Shown here: in pieces, positions 36,000-44,429 of the stretch | Layout of the letters: each line of letters begins with the position of its first letter | How positions within the stretch are numbered: the first letter of the stretch is position 1 | Assembly: GCF_900497595.1 (NCBI RefSeq) | Contig: NZ_UFQO01000006.1 | Coordinates: forward strand, 1-64,000 | DNA length: 64,000 nt | Reading direction: 5' to 3' | Origin: Treponema pectinovorum | GTDB taxonomy: Bacteria > Spirochaetota > Spirochaetia > Treponematales > Treponemataceae | The notes under the pieces: generated by a model | What the model was told of the DNA's origin: nothing | What the model saw: only the letters and a program-made list of their open reading frames with translations | Databases searched by the model: none | Made by a program: the position numbers and the translations under genes

Positions 36000-36008
36000 C
36001 TAAAAATG

Positions 36009-36033
36009 ACTGACCGCGAGTCAGTTTTTTTTT
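36009..36033 (+). terminator. Terminator between tRNA-Gln and tRNA-Glu
   Basis: A 6-bp stem (ACTGAC with GTCAGT), a 5-base loop and a 9-base T run that ends one base before tRNA-Glu begins. Confidence 0.75.
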
Positions 36034-36034
36034 C

Positions 36035-36107
36035 GGCTCCATCGAATATCGGTTTAGTTCATCGCCCTCTCAAGGCGGAGAGACGGGTTCGACTCCCGTT
36101 GGAGCTA
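36035..36107 (+). tRNA. tRNA-Glu (CTC)
   Basis: 73-base cloverleaf: acceptor GGCTCCA with TGGAGCT (terminal G-U), anticodon stem TCGCC/GGCGG with loop CTCTCAA (anticodon CTC, reads GAG), T loop GTTCGACTC, discriminator A. CCA is not encoded. It has no obvious promoter of its own because a terminator directly precedes it. Confidence 0.92.
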
Positions 36108-36167
36108 TTAAATTTCTTTTCTATCAAGACTATTCATAAAACAGATAACTTTTTATAAACAAAAATT

Positions 36168-36479
36168 GGCAAGTCGCACCGCGAAGTGAGCGCCGATGCG
36201 GCAGGGTCTACTTGTAGCCCCGCTACCCACCTGCGAGCTTCCATCGGCAAGGGATTGGCATCAAAGAAAAACCTCCGTATTTTTCTTTGATGGACAGTTT
36301 TTGCAAAACTGTCAACATTGCTTGTAAGTCGCACCTCCGTGTGCGACGATGCGGCAGGGATTGGAGTGGCGCGAATGCGGCCACCGCAGCGAGCGTAAGC
36401 GAGTGAGGAGGCTGGAGCGCAAGCGAAACCACGCAAAGCCCGATTTTTGCGAAACTCAAGTGGAGCAAAAAGCCGCCCG
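36168..36479 (+). repeat. Composite GC-rich repeat region with perfect hairpins
   Basis: The 435 bases between tRNA-Glu and rsgA hold no gene. Two units share AAGTCGCACC followed by GATGCGGCAGGG (36171-36206 and 36326-36359). Between them are two adjacent perfect inverted repeats: a 13-bp stem at 36259-36271/36280-36292 and a 9-bp stem at 36293-36301/36305-36313. A third, 7-bp, lies at 36328-36334/36340-36346. The right part, 36340-36479, is a copy of 2812-2945 in opposite orientation. No transposase or terminal repeat pair was seen; it looks like a mosaic of dispersed repeats. Confidence 0.75.
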
Positions 36480-36504
36480 AAATCTTTGAAAAAACTTCAT
36501 CTTC

Positions 36505-36533
36505 TTGCAAAAGCCGCTTTTCTCTCGTAAAAT
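36505..36533 (+). promoter_or_regulatory. Promoter of rsgA-mutS2, leaderless type
   Basis: TTGCAA (36505-36510), 17 bases, TAAAAT (36528-36533), then 9 bases (no ribosome-binding site) to the ATG at 36543. Confidence 0.6.
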
Positions 36534-36542
36534 CAAAAAAGT

Positions 36543-37529
36543 ATGAATCTATTGACTGGCACCGTTTTAAACGGTTCTAACAATGTTTTTGAAGTTGAAA
36601 CTATTTCACAGGAAGATAACGTCGCTTCTGTTCGCGCATGCACCTTAAAAAGCAAAAGGCTTAAATCCGATAAAAAATATTACAATCCGCTCGCTCCAGG
36701 GGACATTGTTGAAATTGAAGTTGACAAACTTGAAGATAAAAAGGGACAGATTGTGAATTTGCTGCCTCGAAAAAATACCTTTGTGCGCTGGAATGTAAAA
36801 GGCCGCGCTCCTCAACTTTTGGCCTGCAATTTGGATTACATCCTTTTGATAACAACGCCCGAAGAGCCTGATTTTCGACCTCGTTTTATAGACAGAGCAC
36901 TTGCACAAGCAGAAAAGCAACAAATTGAGCCTGTGATTATCGTAAACAAATGCGATCTTCCTATGGCTCAAGACAAGGATTTTTTAACGCGAATCAATAT
37001 TTGGCAGGAAATTGGATACAAGGTTATGAAAGTTTCTGCTAGAACTGGCGAAGGTTTTGTTGAACTTTCTGAATTGATATTGAACAAACTTTGTGCCTTG
37101 GTCGGGCAATCTGGTGTTGGAAAATCTTCTATGATAAATGTTCTAGACAATTCTGTCGTATTAAAAACTGGGAGCCTTTCTAAAAAATACGGCAAAGGAA
37201 GCCACACAACAACAAAAGGCTCTCTTTTACACATTAAATTAAACGAAGCGTTGACTGGTGGAATTCACGGTTCGGTTGCGTCAATTATAGATACTCCTGG
37301 TGTAAGGCGCTTTGTTTTGGACGATATTCCTTACGAAGATTTAGCACTGTATTTTAGAGAGATGGCGCCCTTTGTTGGCAAGTGCGATTTTGGAATGAGC
37401 TGCACGCACACTTGTGAGCCTGGATGTAAAATCTTAGAAGCGGTTGAGTCGAAAATCATAAGCGAAGAAAGATTTGACAGCTGGAAAAAAATATCGCAAG
37501 AGATAAAAACTGGCAGTTGGTCTGATTAA
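36543..37529 (+). CDS. rsgA: Small-subunit ribosome biogenesis GTPase RsgA
   Basis: A circularly permuted GTPase that checks maturation of the 30S decoding centre. 328 residues: an N-terminal OB fold (about 1-75), then permuted G motifs, G4 NKCDL (about 137) before G1 GQSGVGKSS (about 192) and G3 DTPGVR (about 255), and a C-terminal zinc knuckle with Cys and His in CDFGMSCTHTCEPGC (about 282-297). The knuckle keeps the Cys/His ligand set of RsgA. No ribosome-binding site; the ATG is 9 bases after a -10 box. mutS2 follows after 3 bases. Confidence 0.94.
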   Translation: MNLLTGTVLNGSNNVFEVETISQEDNVASVRACTLKSKRLKSDKKYYNPLAPGDIVEIEVDKLEDKKGQIVNLLPRKNTFVRWNVKGRAPQLLACNLDYILLITTPEEPDFRPRFIDRALAQAEKQQIEPVIIVNKCDLPMAQDKDFLTRINIWQEIGYKVMKVSARTGEGFVELSELILNKLCALVGQSGVGKSSMINVLDNSVVLKTGSLSKKYGKGSHTTTKGSLLHIKLNEALTGGIHGSVASIIDTPGVRRFVLDDIPYEDLALYFREMAPFVGKCDFGMSCTHTCEPGCKILEAVESKIISEERFDSWKKISQEIKTGSWSD

Positions 37530-37532
37530 AAA

Positions 37533-40106
37533 ATGTGGCATACAAAAACTCTCGAAGATTTAGCATACTTTAGAATCAGGGATTCGATTGCAGTTTTTTG
37601 TGTTGCAAGCGAATCTCAAGAACTTTTTAAACAAAAACTTCCTCTAACAGATTTGTCAAAAATTGAAGAATTAAAGGATTTAAGCAGAGAATGGGAACTC
37701 ACCCTTACAAAAAATCCTTCGCTTGCTGTAAAACCTTGGGAAAGCATTCATTCTTTTTTTAAAATCTTAAAAGTTCAAGGTGCAACCTTAGACCAAGAAC
37801 AATTTTATGCGATTTTAACTTTTACGCTTTCTGCATCCTTTTTTGCTTTATCGATAAGCGAAGTTTCAAAAGAATTAAACATAAAAAATTTGCTTTGCCT
37901 TTCTCAAAAATTGCCAATTAGCGAAGCAGAGCAAGTTAGAGATGAAATCTTAAAAGTTTTGACAAAAGACGGGAAATTAAAAGACCTTCAAATTCTAAAA
38001 GAAATCCGAAATCAAATCGCAGTTTTGCATTCAGAAATTGCTGGTGCGCTAAAAAAATACACGAGCGATTCAAGTCTTTCCCAAGTCCTTGCAAGCTCTG
38101 TTCCTGTTTTTAGGGCGGAACGCCAGCTGCTCGCAGTAAAAGCGAATATGAAGTCAAGAATCTCTGGAATCATTCACGAAGTAAGTTCCACTGGACAAAC
38201 TATTTTTATAGAACCCAATGAAGTTGTACGAAAAAATAACGAACTCATTCAAAAAGAATTTGAACTTCAAATTGAAATCAAAAAAATTTTTACTGAATTA
38301 ACCCAAAAAATTGCACCGTTTACAGATTCTCTGCGTTCCGCTTTAAAAACTATGACGATTTTAGACCAAACTTGTGCTGTTGCACTTTGGGGAATCAAAA
38401 ACAACTGCACTTATGCCATTCCATGCTTACAAAATGACAAAACATCACTTCCGCCACAACTCATCGCTGCACGCCATCCGCTTTTAGGAGAAAAAGCAGT
38501 TCCCATAGATATGAAATTTCTTGAAGGCAAAAACATCCTTATTATAACAGGACCAAACACCGGTGGAAAAACCGTAAGTTTAAAAACATTTGCTTTGTTT
38601 TCGCTTTTAAATCAGACTGGTTTTCCTCTTCCTACTAAAGACGGAACAAGGCTTCCTGTGTTCAAGTCGCTTTTTGCAGATATTGGCGATGAACAATCGA
38701 TTGACCAAAGCCTTTCAACCTTTTCTGCCCACATGAAAAACATTGCCGCCGCTGTAAAAAATGCGGATTCATCTAGCCTTGTTCTTTTGGATGAACTTGG
38801 AAGCGGAACAGACCCTCAGGAAGGTGGCGCAATCGGAATGGCTGTACTGGATCAGCTTATTGAAAAAAAAGCCTTTGTCTTAGTTACGACCCACCATGGA
38901 ATTTTAAAAAATTATGGATACACAAATGCAGCCTGCATAAATGCGAGCGTAGATTTTGACAACGCAACTTTAAGCCCAACATACAGGCTTTTGATGGGAG
39001 TTCCAGGCGAAAGCCATGCCTTAGACATTGCAAAACGCGCAGGACTTCCGTCTTGTACCGTCGAAAAAGCGAAATCTTACATAAACAATGAGCAAGCAGA
39101 TGTAAGCACCCTGATAAAAGGCTTAACGCAAAAATATGCCCAGATAGCAAAGACAGAAATGGAAATTTCTTCGAGAGAAAGACAGCTTACTGAGAGAGAA
39201 TTGAAATTTGAACAAAAAAATCTCCAGCTCAAAGAACGAGAAATAGAATTAAAAGAGCGAGAGAAAATTGAATCCAACGATTTTGTTGCCGAAACACACA
39301 AGACGCTTGAAAATCTTGTAAGGACACTGCGCGAGGGCGAAATAAATCGAGAAAAAACCTTGAGTGTAAAACATTTTCTGTCTTCACTTTCTAAAAAATT
39401 AGAGAACGAAGAACTTGCACTCCAAAATGAAAAACAAAAATGGGAACAGAAAAAAGACGCTTTTGAAGAAAAATTAAAAGAAAATTCAATGCGAAGCGAA
39501 AACGGAATTTTAATCTCAAAAGAAAACTCAAAACATTCTTCAAGCAAAAAAACAAAAAAGAAGCTGAGCAACAAAGAAGCTTTAGCCTTTGCAAAAGTGA
39601 GCGACATAGAAAATCCTTACGCACAAAAAAATATTGAAGAAAAAATCGCTCCTCTTGTGTTCAAAGAAGGAGCAGAAGTTACTCACCGGCCTACAAAAAC
39701 AAAAGGAGTTTTGGTGGAAAATGTGCGAAGGGGACTTTGGGCTGTTCAAATCGGCTCTATAAGGATGAACATAAAAGAAAAAGACCTTGAACTTCTGCCG
39801 CAGTCAAAAAATAAAGCGAGCGTTAGCATTGAACTTGCAAGCGGCACTTTTGGAAAAGCAAAACCGGAATTTGAGCTTAGACTTTTGGGATTACGCGAAG
39901 AAGAGGCGATAAAAGCACTTGAGCGGCAGCTAGACTTGTGTCAAATTCACAATTTTAAAAATTTTTCGATAATTCACGGAAAAGGCAACGGAATTTTGCA
40001 ACAGGCAGTTCAAGACTATCTAAATCAATATCCTGCTGTAAAAGATTTTCATTATGCAAGCGCAGAAGACGGTGGATTTGGAAAAACTTGGGTTGAATTA
40101 GATTAA
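37533..40106 (+). CDS. mutS2: MutS2 family DNA-binding ATPase with Smr domain
   Basis: A MutS-like ATPase without the mismatch-recognition domain, linked in other bacteria to suppression of recombination and to rescue of collided ribosomes. 857 residues: N-terminal core and lever (1-320), Walker A GPNTGGKT (about 342), Walker B VLLDELGSGTDPQEG (about 415), ATTHHG-type switch (VLVTTHHG), a long charged coiled coil (about 530-680, Glu/Lys/Arg-rich) and a C-terminal Smr endonuclease domain with LLGLREEEA and HGKGNGIL. The Smr motif LDLRG is replaced by LRLLGLR, and the catalytic HGxGxG is intact. The start follows the rsgA stop by 3 bases, so the two are translationally coupled. Confidence 0.95.
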   Translation: MWHTKTLEDLAYFRIRDSIAVFCVASESQELFKQKLPLTDLSKIEELKDLSREWELTLTKNPSLAVKPWESIHSFFKILKVQGATLDQEQFYAILTFTLSASFFALSISEVSKELNIKNLLCLSQKLPISEAEQVRDEILKVLTKDGKLKDLQILKEIRNQIAVLHSEIAGALKKYTSDSSLSQVLASSVPVFRAERQLLAVKANMKSRISGIIHEVSSTGQTIFIEPNEVVRKNNELIQKEFELQIEIKKIFTELTQKIAPFTDSLRSALKTMTILDQTCAVALWGIKNNCTYAIPCLQNDKTSLPPQLIAARHPLLGEKAVPIDMKFLEGKNILIITGPNTGGKTVSLKTFALFSLLNQTGFPLPTKDGTRLPVFKSLFADIGDEQSIDQSLSTFSAHMKNIAAAVKNADSSSLVLLDELGSGTDPQEGGAIGMAVLDQLIEKKAFVLVTTHHGILKNYGYTNAACINASVDFDNATLSPTYRLLMGVPGESHALDIAKRAGLPSCTVEKAKSYINNEQADVSTLIKGLTQKYAQIAKTEMEISSRERQLTERELKFEQKNLQLKEREIELKEREKIESNDFVAETHKTLENLVRTLREGEINREKTLSVKHFLSSLSKKLENEELALQNEKQKWEQKKDAFEEKLKENSMRSENGILISKENSKHSSSKKTKKKLSNKEALAFAKVSDIENPYAQKNIEEKIAPLVFKEGAEVTHRPTKTKGVLVENVRRGLWAVQIGSIRMNIKEKDLELLPQSKNKASVSIELASGTFGKAKPEFELRLLGLREEEAIKALERQLDLCQIHNFKNFSIIHGKGNGILQQAVQDYLNQYPAVKDFHYASAEDGGFGKTWVELD

Positions 40107-40211
40107 ATAAATTTTAAAATCAGCAATTAAAAACGATAAACGAAAATCTCGTAAAGTCAAAAATTTGCATATAAATCATTTAATAAAAAAAATCGACAAG
40201 TTTACCCTTAT

Positions 40212-40240
40212 TTGACAGGGAGTGCATTTTTATACATAAT
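40212..40240 (+). promoter_or_regulatory. Promoter of argR
   Basis: A perfect TTGACA (40212-40217), 17 bases, CATAAT (40235-40240). The same hexamer pair and spacing occurs before ilvB. Confidence 0.85.
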
Positions 40241-40252
40241 TTATGCATAAAT
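40239..40252. promoter_or_regulatory. Perfect 14-bp palindrome over the argR start site (possible ARG box)
   Basis: ATTTATGCATAAAT overlaps the end of the -10 box and the expected transcription start. AT-rich 18-bp palindromes of this kind are ArgR operators in other bacteria, so autoregulation is likely. The match to the consensus is partial. Confidence 0.5.
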
Positions 40253-40273
40253 ATAAAAAAAAGGAATGCAAGA

Positions 40274-40744
40274 TTGAAAGAACGCACTACAAGGCTAAAA
40301 TCTATAAGAAAACTCATAAAAAACAACAGGATAAAAAGTCAAGAAGAACTGCTTTCCCTTTTGAATAAGGAAGGTTTTGAAGTTACTCAGGCAACACTTT
40401 CGCGCGATTTAAAACTTTTAAAAGTCGGAAAGGTAAGCGACGGCAATTCAGGATATGTGTACAGCCTTGCAAGCGAAGAAGAACGAAGCGAAAACGAATC
40501 TCTTTTTGTGCAGGATTTTTTGCGTGGCTATGTGAGCATAGAGTGGAACGAAAGCACTGTTGTAATAAAAACTTTTGGAGGACAAGCAAATTCTGTTGCA
40601 AACGCTTTAGATAATCTAAATATGGAAGAAATTTTAGGAACAGTCGCTGGCGATAACTGCATTTTTGCAAGCCTTAGAAAAGGAATTTCTGGCGAACATT
40701 TTATAAAGTCTTTAAAAAAACACATCCCAAATCTCGATGACTAA
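40274..40744 (+). CDS. argR: Arginine repressor ArgR
   Basis: A hexameric arginine-dependent regulator, 156 residues. The N-terminal winged helix contains SQEELLSLLNKEGFEVTQAT and LSRDLKLLKV (about 22-50), and the C-terminal oligomerisation/arginine-binding domain holds GGQANSVANALDN (about 98-110) and EEILGTVAGDNCIF with the conserved GD near 125. Translation starts at TTG 40274, 8 bases after AAGGA; the nearby ATG is out of frame and stops at once. No arginine biosynthesis gene is in the window. The adjacent kinase gene is 20 bases downstream and may be co-transcribed. Confidence 0.93.
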   Translation: MKERTTRLKSIRKLIKNNRIKSQEELLSLLNKEGFEVTQATLSRDLKLLKVGKVSDGNSGYVYSLASEEERSENESLFVQDFLRGYVSIEWNESTVVIKTFGGQANSVANALDNLNMEEILGTVAGDNCIFASLRKGISGEHFIKSLKKHIPNLDD

Positions 40745-40764
40745 AAATTCAGGAGCACAGTTTT

Positions 40765-42405
40765 ATGATAACACTAACTATTGAAGGCAAAAAAATTGAA
40801 TGCAAATCAGGAATTTGCGGAAACGAAATCGCTTCTAATTTTAAAGAAAATCCATTTCCTCTAATGGCAATTTTTGTAAACAACGAGATAAATTCACTCA
40901 CTTCAAGAATAGATGTAAACGCAGAAATAAAGCCTGTTTATCTAAACACAAAAGATGGAGCACTGATATACAGGCGCTCGCTTTGCTTTATACTTGCAGC
41001 TGCTTCTCATGCTCTTTTTCCTGAAAAGAGGCTTTTGATTGGTCACAGCCTCGGCTCAAGTTACTACTACACCTTTGACGGCAAGAGCGTTACAGAAAAA
41101 GAAATTGCAATGCTCAAAGATAAGATGAACGGAATCATCTCTAAAAACGAAACGATAAAAACTCAAGTTGTTTCCTATGCCGATGCCTGCCGCCTTTTTG
41201 AACGGCAAGGGCTTGTTGAAACACGCCACCAACTAGATTTTAAATGCCCGCCAAAAGTTGTAATAAATACGCTTGGAGATTTTTCGGATCTTTATCAAGG
41301 ACCATTTGCGGAATTTGCAGGACAGATAAAACTTTTTAATCTTATCCCTTATGACGACGGATTTTTGCTTCAATTTCCGGAAGAAAAACATCCCGATGTT
41401 TTGGGAGCATTTATCGACAATCCAAAAATTTTTGAAATTTACAAGCGCTACAAAGCGTGGGGAAAACAAGTTGATGTAACTTCGGCTGCAGACATAAACG
41501 AATTGATTTTAAAAGGGAAAATCAACGATTTTATCGACATAACAGAAACTTTTCAGGCACAAAACTATGCGCAGGTTGCAAAACAGATAAGCGAGCGAAA
41601 AAATGTAAAAGTCGTGCTGATAGCAGGTCCTTCTTCGTCTGGAAAAACAACTTCTGCAAAAAAACTTGCACTTCATCTTCAGGCACTCGGATACAATCCA
41701 AAAGTTATAAGTTTAGATAATTATTATGTCGGAAGGACAAAAAATCCAAAGGACGAAAACGGAAATTACGATTATGAATGTTTAGAAGCGTTGGATATTC
41801 AGCATTTAAACGAAAATCTTAACGACCTTTTTTCTGGAAAAGAAATAGATGTGCCTTCGTACAATTTTGACATTGGCGAACGATATTACACAGGCGAAAA
41901 GATGCGGCTCGAAGACCACGATATTCTGATTATGGAAGGCATTCACGGTCTAAACGATAAATTAACGTCAAAAGTAAAAAATGAATACAAATTTAAAATC
42001 TATCTTTCGGCTTTAACTCAGTTAAACTTAAACGATCACAACCGCCTTGCAACAAGCGACAACCGTCTTATAAGAAGAATCGTGCGGGATTCAAATTACA
42101 GGGGAAAAAGTGCGGCAGACACGATTGGAATGTGGGAAAGCGTGCAAAAAGGAGAAAAATTACACATCTTTCCGTTCCAAAACAATGCAGATGCAGTTTT
42201 AAACACCGCTCTCGACTACGAAATTCCAGTTTTAAAAGTATATGCGAGTCCTCTTTTGAGAGCTGTAAAACCAACACAGGCAGAATACAGCGAAGCATGC
42301 AGGCTTTTGCGATTTTTGGATAATTTTGATTTGATTCCAGAAACATATATTCCAAAACAATCGATAATAAGAGAATTCATTGGCGGTTCAAGTTTCCGAT
42401 ATTAG
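40765..42405 (+). CDS. TGS-domain nucleoside/uridine kinase-like protein
   Basis: A 546-residue fusion: an N-terminal TGS domain (1-62) and a threonyl/alanyl-tRNA-synthetase-type second additional domain (about 65-215), followed by a P-loop uridine kinase/phosphoribulokinase domain. In the kinase part Walker A is GPSSSGKTTSAKK (about 290), and the following residues SLDNYYVGRT, DIGERYYTGEKM and IMEGIHGLND are typical. Known: the same architecture occurs in Thermotogae, Bacteroidetes and Firmicutes, often annotated as uridine kinase; its real substrate is unproven. The ribosome-binding site CAGGAG is 8 bases before the ATG. It converges with fliJ. Confidence 0.85.
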   Translation: MITLTIEGKKIECKSGICGNEIASNFKENPFPLMAIFVNNEINSLTSRIDVNAEIKPVYLNTKDGALIYRRSLCFILAAASHALFPEKRLLIGHSLGSSYYYTFDGKSVTEKEIAMLKDKMNGIISKNETIKTQVVSYADACRLFERQGLVETRHQLDFKCPPKVVINTLGDFSDLYQGPFAEFAGQIKLFNLIPYDDGFLLQFPEEKHPDVLGAFIDNPKIFEIYKRYKAWGKQVDVTSAADINELILKGKINDFIDITETFQAQNYAQVAKQISERKNVKVVLIAGPSSSGKTTSAKKLALHLQALGYNPKVISLDNYYVGRTKNPKDENGNYDYECLEALDIQHLNENLNDLFSGKEIDVPSYNFDIGERYYTGEKMRLEDHDILIMEGIHGLNDKLTSKVKNEYKFKIYLSALTQLNLNDHNRLATSDNRLIRRIVRDSNYRGKSAADTIGMWESVQKGEKLHIFPFQNNADAVLNTALDYEIPVLKVYASPLLRAVKPTQAEYSEACRLLRFLDNFDLIPETYIPKQSIIREFIGGSSFRY

Positions 42406-42441
42406 AAAATTAAAACCGTCATTTTTAGTAGATATGAAAAT

Positions 42442-42870
42442 CTAGCTCCGCAAAATCTTTGAATTGTTTATGTCGTCGGTTTCTTTTTCTTCTTTACGTT
42501 TGTTTTCTGCTTTCCATTCTTCTTTGCGTGCTTGTTTTAGTTTTTCTAACGCTTTAACTTTCATCATCGCATCTTTCATCACTTCGCGTTTTTGCTGCGT
42601 TACAAGTTGCGCCTGTGTTTTTTCCTGCAACAATTTTTCTTTGCGCTGCTCTAATAGATTTAGATACTGATTTGCGGTAAAAAGTTCATTTAAATCAGAA
42701 ATGCTATCGGCTTCTTTTACCGTAGAAACTTTTTGTCTTGCAACCATTTCGAGAGTGTTGTCGATTGACGCTTCATGACTTATCGCTTTTCCAAGTTCAA
42801 CTTGAGCCTGTTCCTGTTCAAATTCGCGTAAATCAAGGATTTTTTGCATATTGAAGGAAAATTTTTTCAA
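42442..42870 (-). CDS. fliJ: Flagellar export chaperone FliJ
   Basis: A soluble coiled-coil component of the flagellar type III export apparatus that links the FliI ring to FlhA. 142 residues, almost entirely helical and highly charged (QEQAQVELGKAISHEAS, KEEKETDD near the end), the right length for FliJ. The start is TTG at 42870 with a weak site, 12 bases after fliI, so translation probably depends on fliI. It is the last gene of the motor operon in this window. Confidence 0.85.
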   Translation of the reverse strand: MKKFSFNMQKILDLREFEQEQAQVELGKAISHEASIDNTLEMVARQKVSTVKEADSISDLNELFTANQYLNLLEQRKEKLLQEKTQAQLVTQQKREVMKDAMMKVKALEKLKQARKEEWKAENKRKEEKETDDINNSKILRS

Positions 42871-42882
42871 TTATGAGCCTGC

Positions 42883-44406
42883 TTAAAGTTTTTCTTGAGG
42901 ACTTACTCCACCCATCAGTTTTATTGCATTTGCAGTCTGCTCGAGGGAAGAATTTTCTGTAGAGTCGTCGAGTGTTTCTGTCGAAAAAGCATTGGTATTG
43001 GAAACATCGTCAATCTTTTTTTCGCGTACTATCTGCGCTGTGGTTTTCTTTCCCTGTGCAACATCTTCTTCGTATTCGCTTTCTGGGATTGGAATTTCTG
43101 CAACTGCACTTAAAATCTGCAAAGTATTTTCTATAGTGCAGTGGTCAGTTTTTTGCTGAGTCAAAAGTGCTTCGATTGCAGAATGTTTATCTATCGCTTC
43201 GTCAATTTCAGGATTATTTCCCTTCACATAAACACCAGCATTTATCATATCTCTGTTTTCTTCGTATATAGAAATTAAACGACTTACTTTGTTTACGGCT
43301 TTTTGAGTTTCGACTCCTGTAACATCGTCCCAAAGGCGACTTATTGATGAAGTTACATCGATTGCAGGAAAATGCCTTTCTTTAAATAGGCGACGGCTTA
43401 AAACTATATGGCCATCCAAAGTTCCACGAACTTTATCGCTTACTGGCTCGTTTAAATCATCGCCATCAACCAGAACTGTATAAAATGCCGTTATTGAACC
43501 TTTCTCGTTGGTTCCGCTGCGCTCCAGAAGTTTTGGAAGCATATCCCAAACGCTTGCAGGATAGCCGCTTTGGGTTGGAGGCTCGCCGTTGGCAGTTCCA
43601 ATCTCTCTTTGTGCATGGCAAAAACGAGTAACGCTATCCATCATCAGCATTACGTCTTTGCCCAAATCTCTAAAATATTCGGCAATCGCAGTTGCTGTAT
43701 ACGCTGCACGCAGACGACAGATTGAACTTTGATCACTAGTTGCCACAACGACAACAGAACGCTTCATTCCTTCTGCGCCTAAGTCGTTTTGAATAAAATC
43801 CATAACTTCTCGCCCACGCTCGCCTATAAGACCTATGACATTGATATCTGCATTCGTGTTTCGCGCTATCATAGAAAGCAAGGTGGATTTTCCAACTCCA
43901 GAGCCTGCAAAAATTCCGATTCGCTGTCCTTTTCCGCAGGTTAAAAGTGAATCTATCGCTCTAACTCCTGTTACTATGCGCCTGTTTATTTCTTTTCTTT
44001 TGTAAGGATTAGGAGCTGGTGCAACAGCAGGATAAAATTCGTCGTTTTCTAAAGGACCTTTATCGTCATACGGATGACCCAAGGCATCTATTACGCGCCC
44101 TAAAAGACAACTGCCAACAGGAACCCTCAATTCTTTAGCGCTTGCGACAACTTCGCTTCCAACCATTATGCCTTTGGTTTCGCCATAGGACATTAAATTT
44201 ACAGCGTTTTTTTCTTTGTCAAAACCTACAACTTCTGCAATAACATTCGTACCGTCAGAATTTTTTATAGTGCACAGCTCTCCCACTTTTGAATACGGAC
44301 CGCAACTTTCAATCATCAAGCCTTTTACGCTTGTAACAGAGCCCGTATATAAAATGGTTTCCGCATCTACAACGGTTTTAAGATATTTTGTAAAAAACTG
44401 TTCCAT
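42883..44406 (-). CDS. fliI: Flagellar export ATPase FliI
   Basis: The F1-like ATPase that feeds substrates to the flagellar type III exporter. 507 residues: Walker A GIFAGSGVGKSTLLS (about 168-182), Walker B VMLMMDSVTRFCHAQRE (about 250), and the arginine-containing PASVWDMLPKLLERSG. A C-terminal extension of about 60 Ser/Thr/Glu-rich residues is longer than usual. A GTG at 44418 is in frame, but the ATG at 44406 is used because GGGTGGGA lies just before it. That unusual G-rich site is exactly complementary to part of the predicted small RNA loop at 29-37. Confidence 0.95.
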   Translation of the reverse strand: MEQFFTKYLKTVVDAETILYTGSVTSVKGLMIESCGPYSKVGELCTIKNSDGTNVIAEVVGFDKEKNAVNLMSYGETKGIMVGSEVVASAKELRVPVGSCLLGRVIDALGHPYDDKGPLENDEFYPAVAPAPNPYKRKEINRRIVTGVRAIDSLLTCGKGQRIGIFAGSGVGKSTLLSMIARNTNADINVIGLIGERGREVMDFIQNDLGAEGMKRSVVVVATSDQSSICRLRAAYTATAIAEYFRDLGKDVMLMMDSVTRFCHAQREIGTANGEPPTQSGYPASVWDMLPKLLERSGTNEKGSITAFYTVLVDGDDLNEPVSDKVRGTLDGHIVLSRRLFKERHFPAIDVTSSISRLWDDVTGVETQKAVNKVSRLISIYEENRDMINAGVYVKGNNPEIDEAIDKHSAIEALLTQQKTDHCTIENTLQILSAVAEIPIPESEYEEDVAQGKKTTAQIVREKKIDDVSNTNAFSTETLDDSTENSSLEQTANAIKLMGGVSPQEKL

Positions 44407-44412
44407 AAAAAT

Positions 44413-44421
44413 TCCCACCCA
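44413..44421 (-). promoter_or_regulatory. G-rich ribosome-binding site of fliI
   Basis: TGGGTGGGA on the minus strand is a variant ribosome-binding site; its reverse complement is identical to small-RNA bases 29-37 (9 of 9). Confidence 0.5.
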
Positions 44422-44429
44422 AAATCTTT

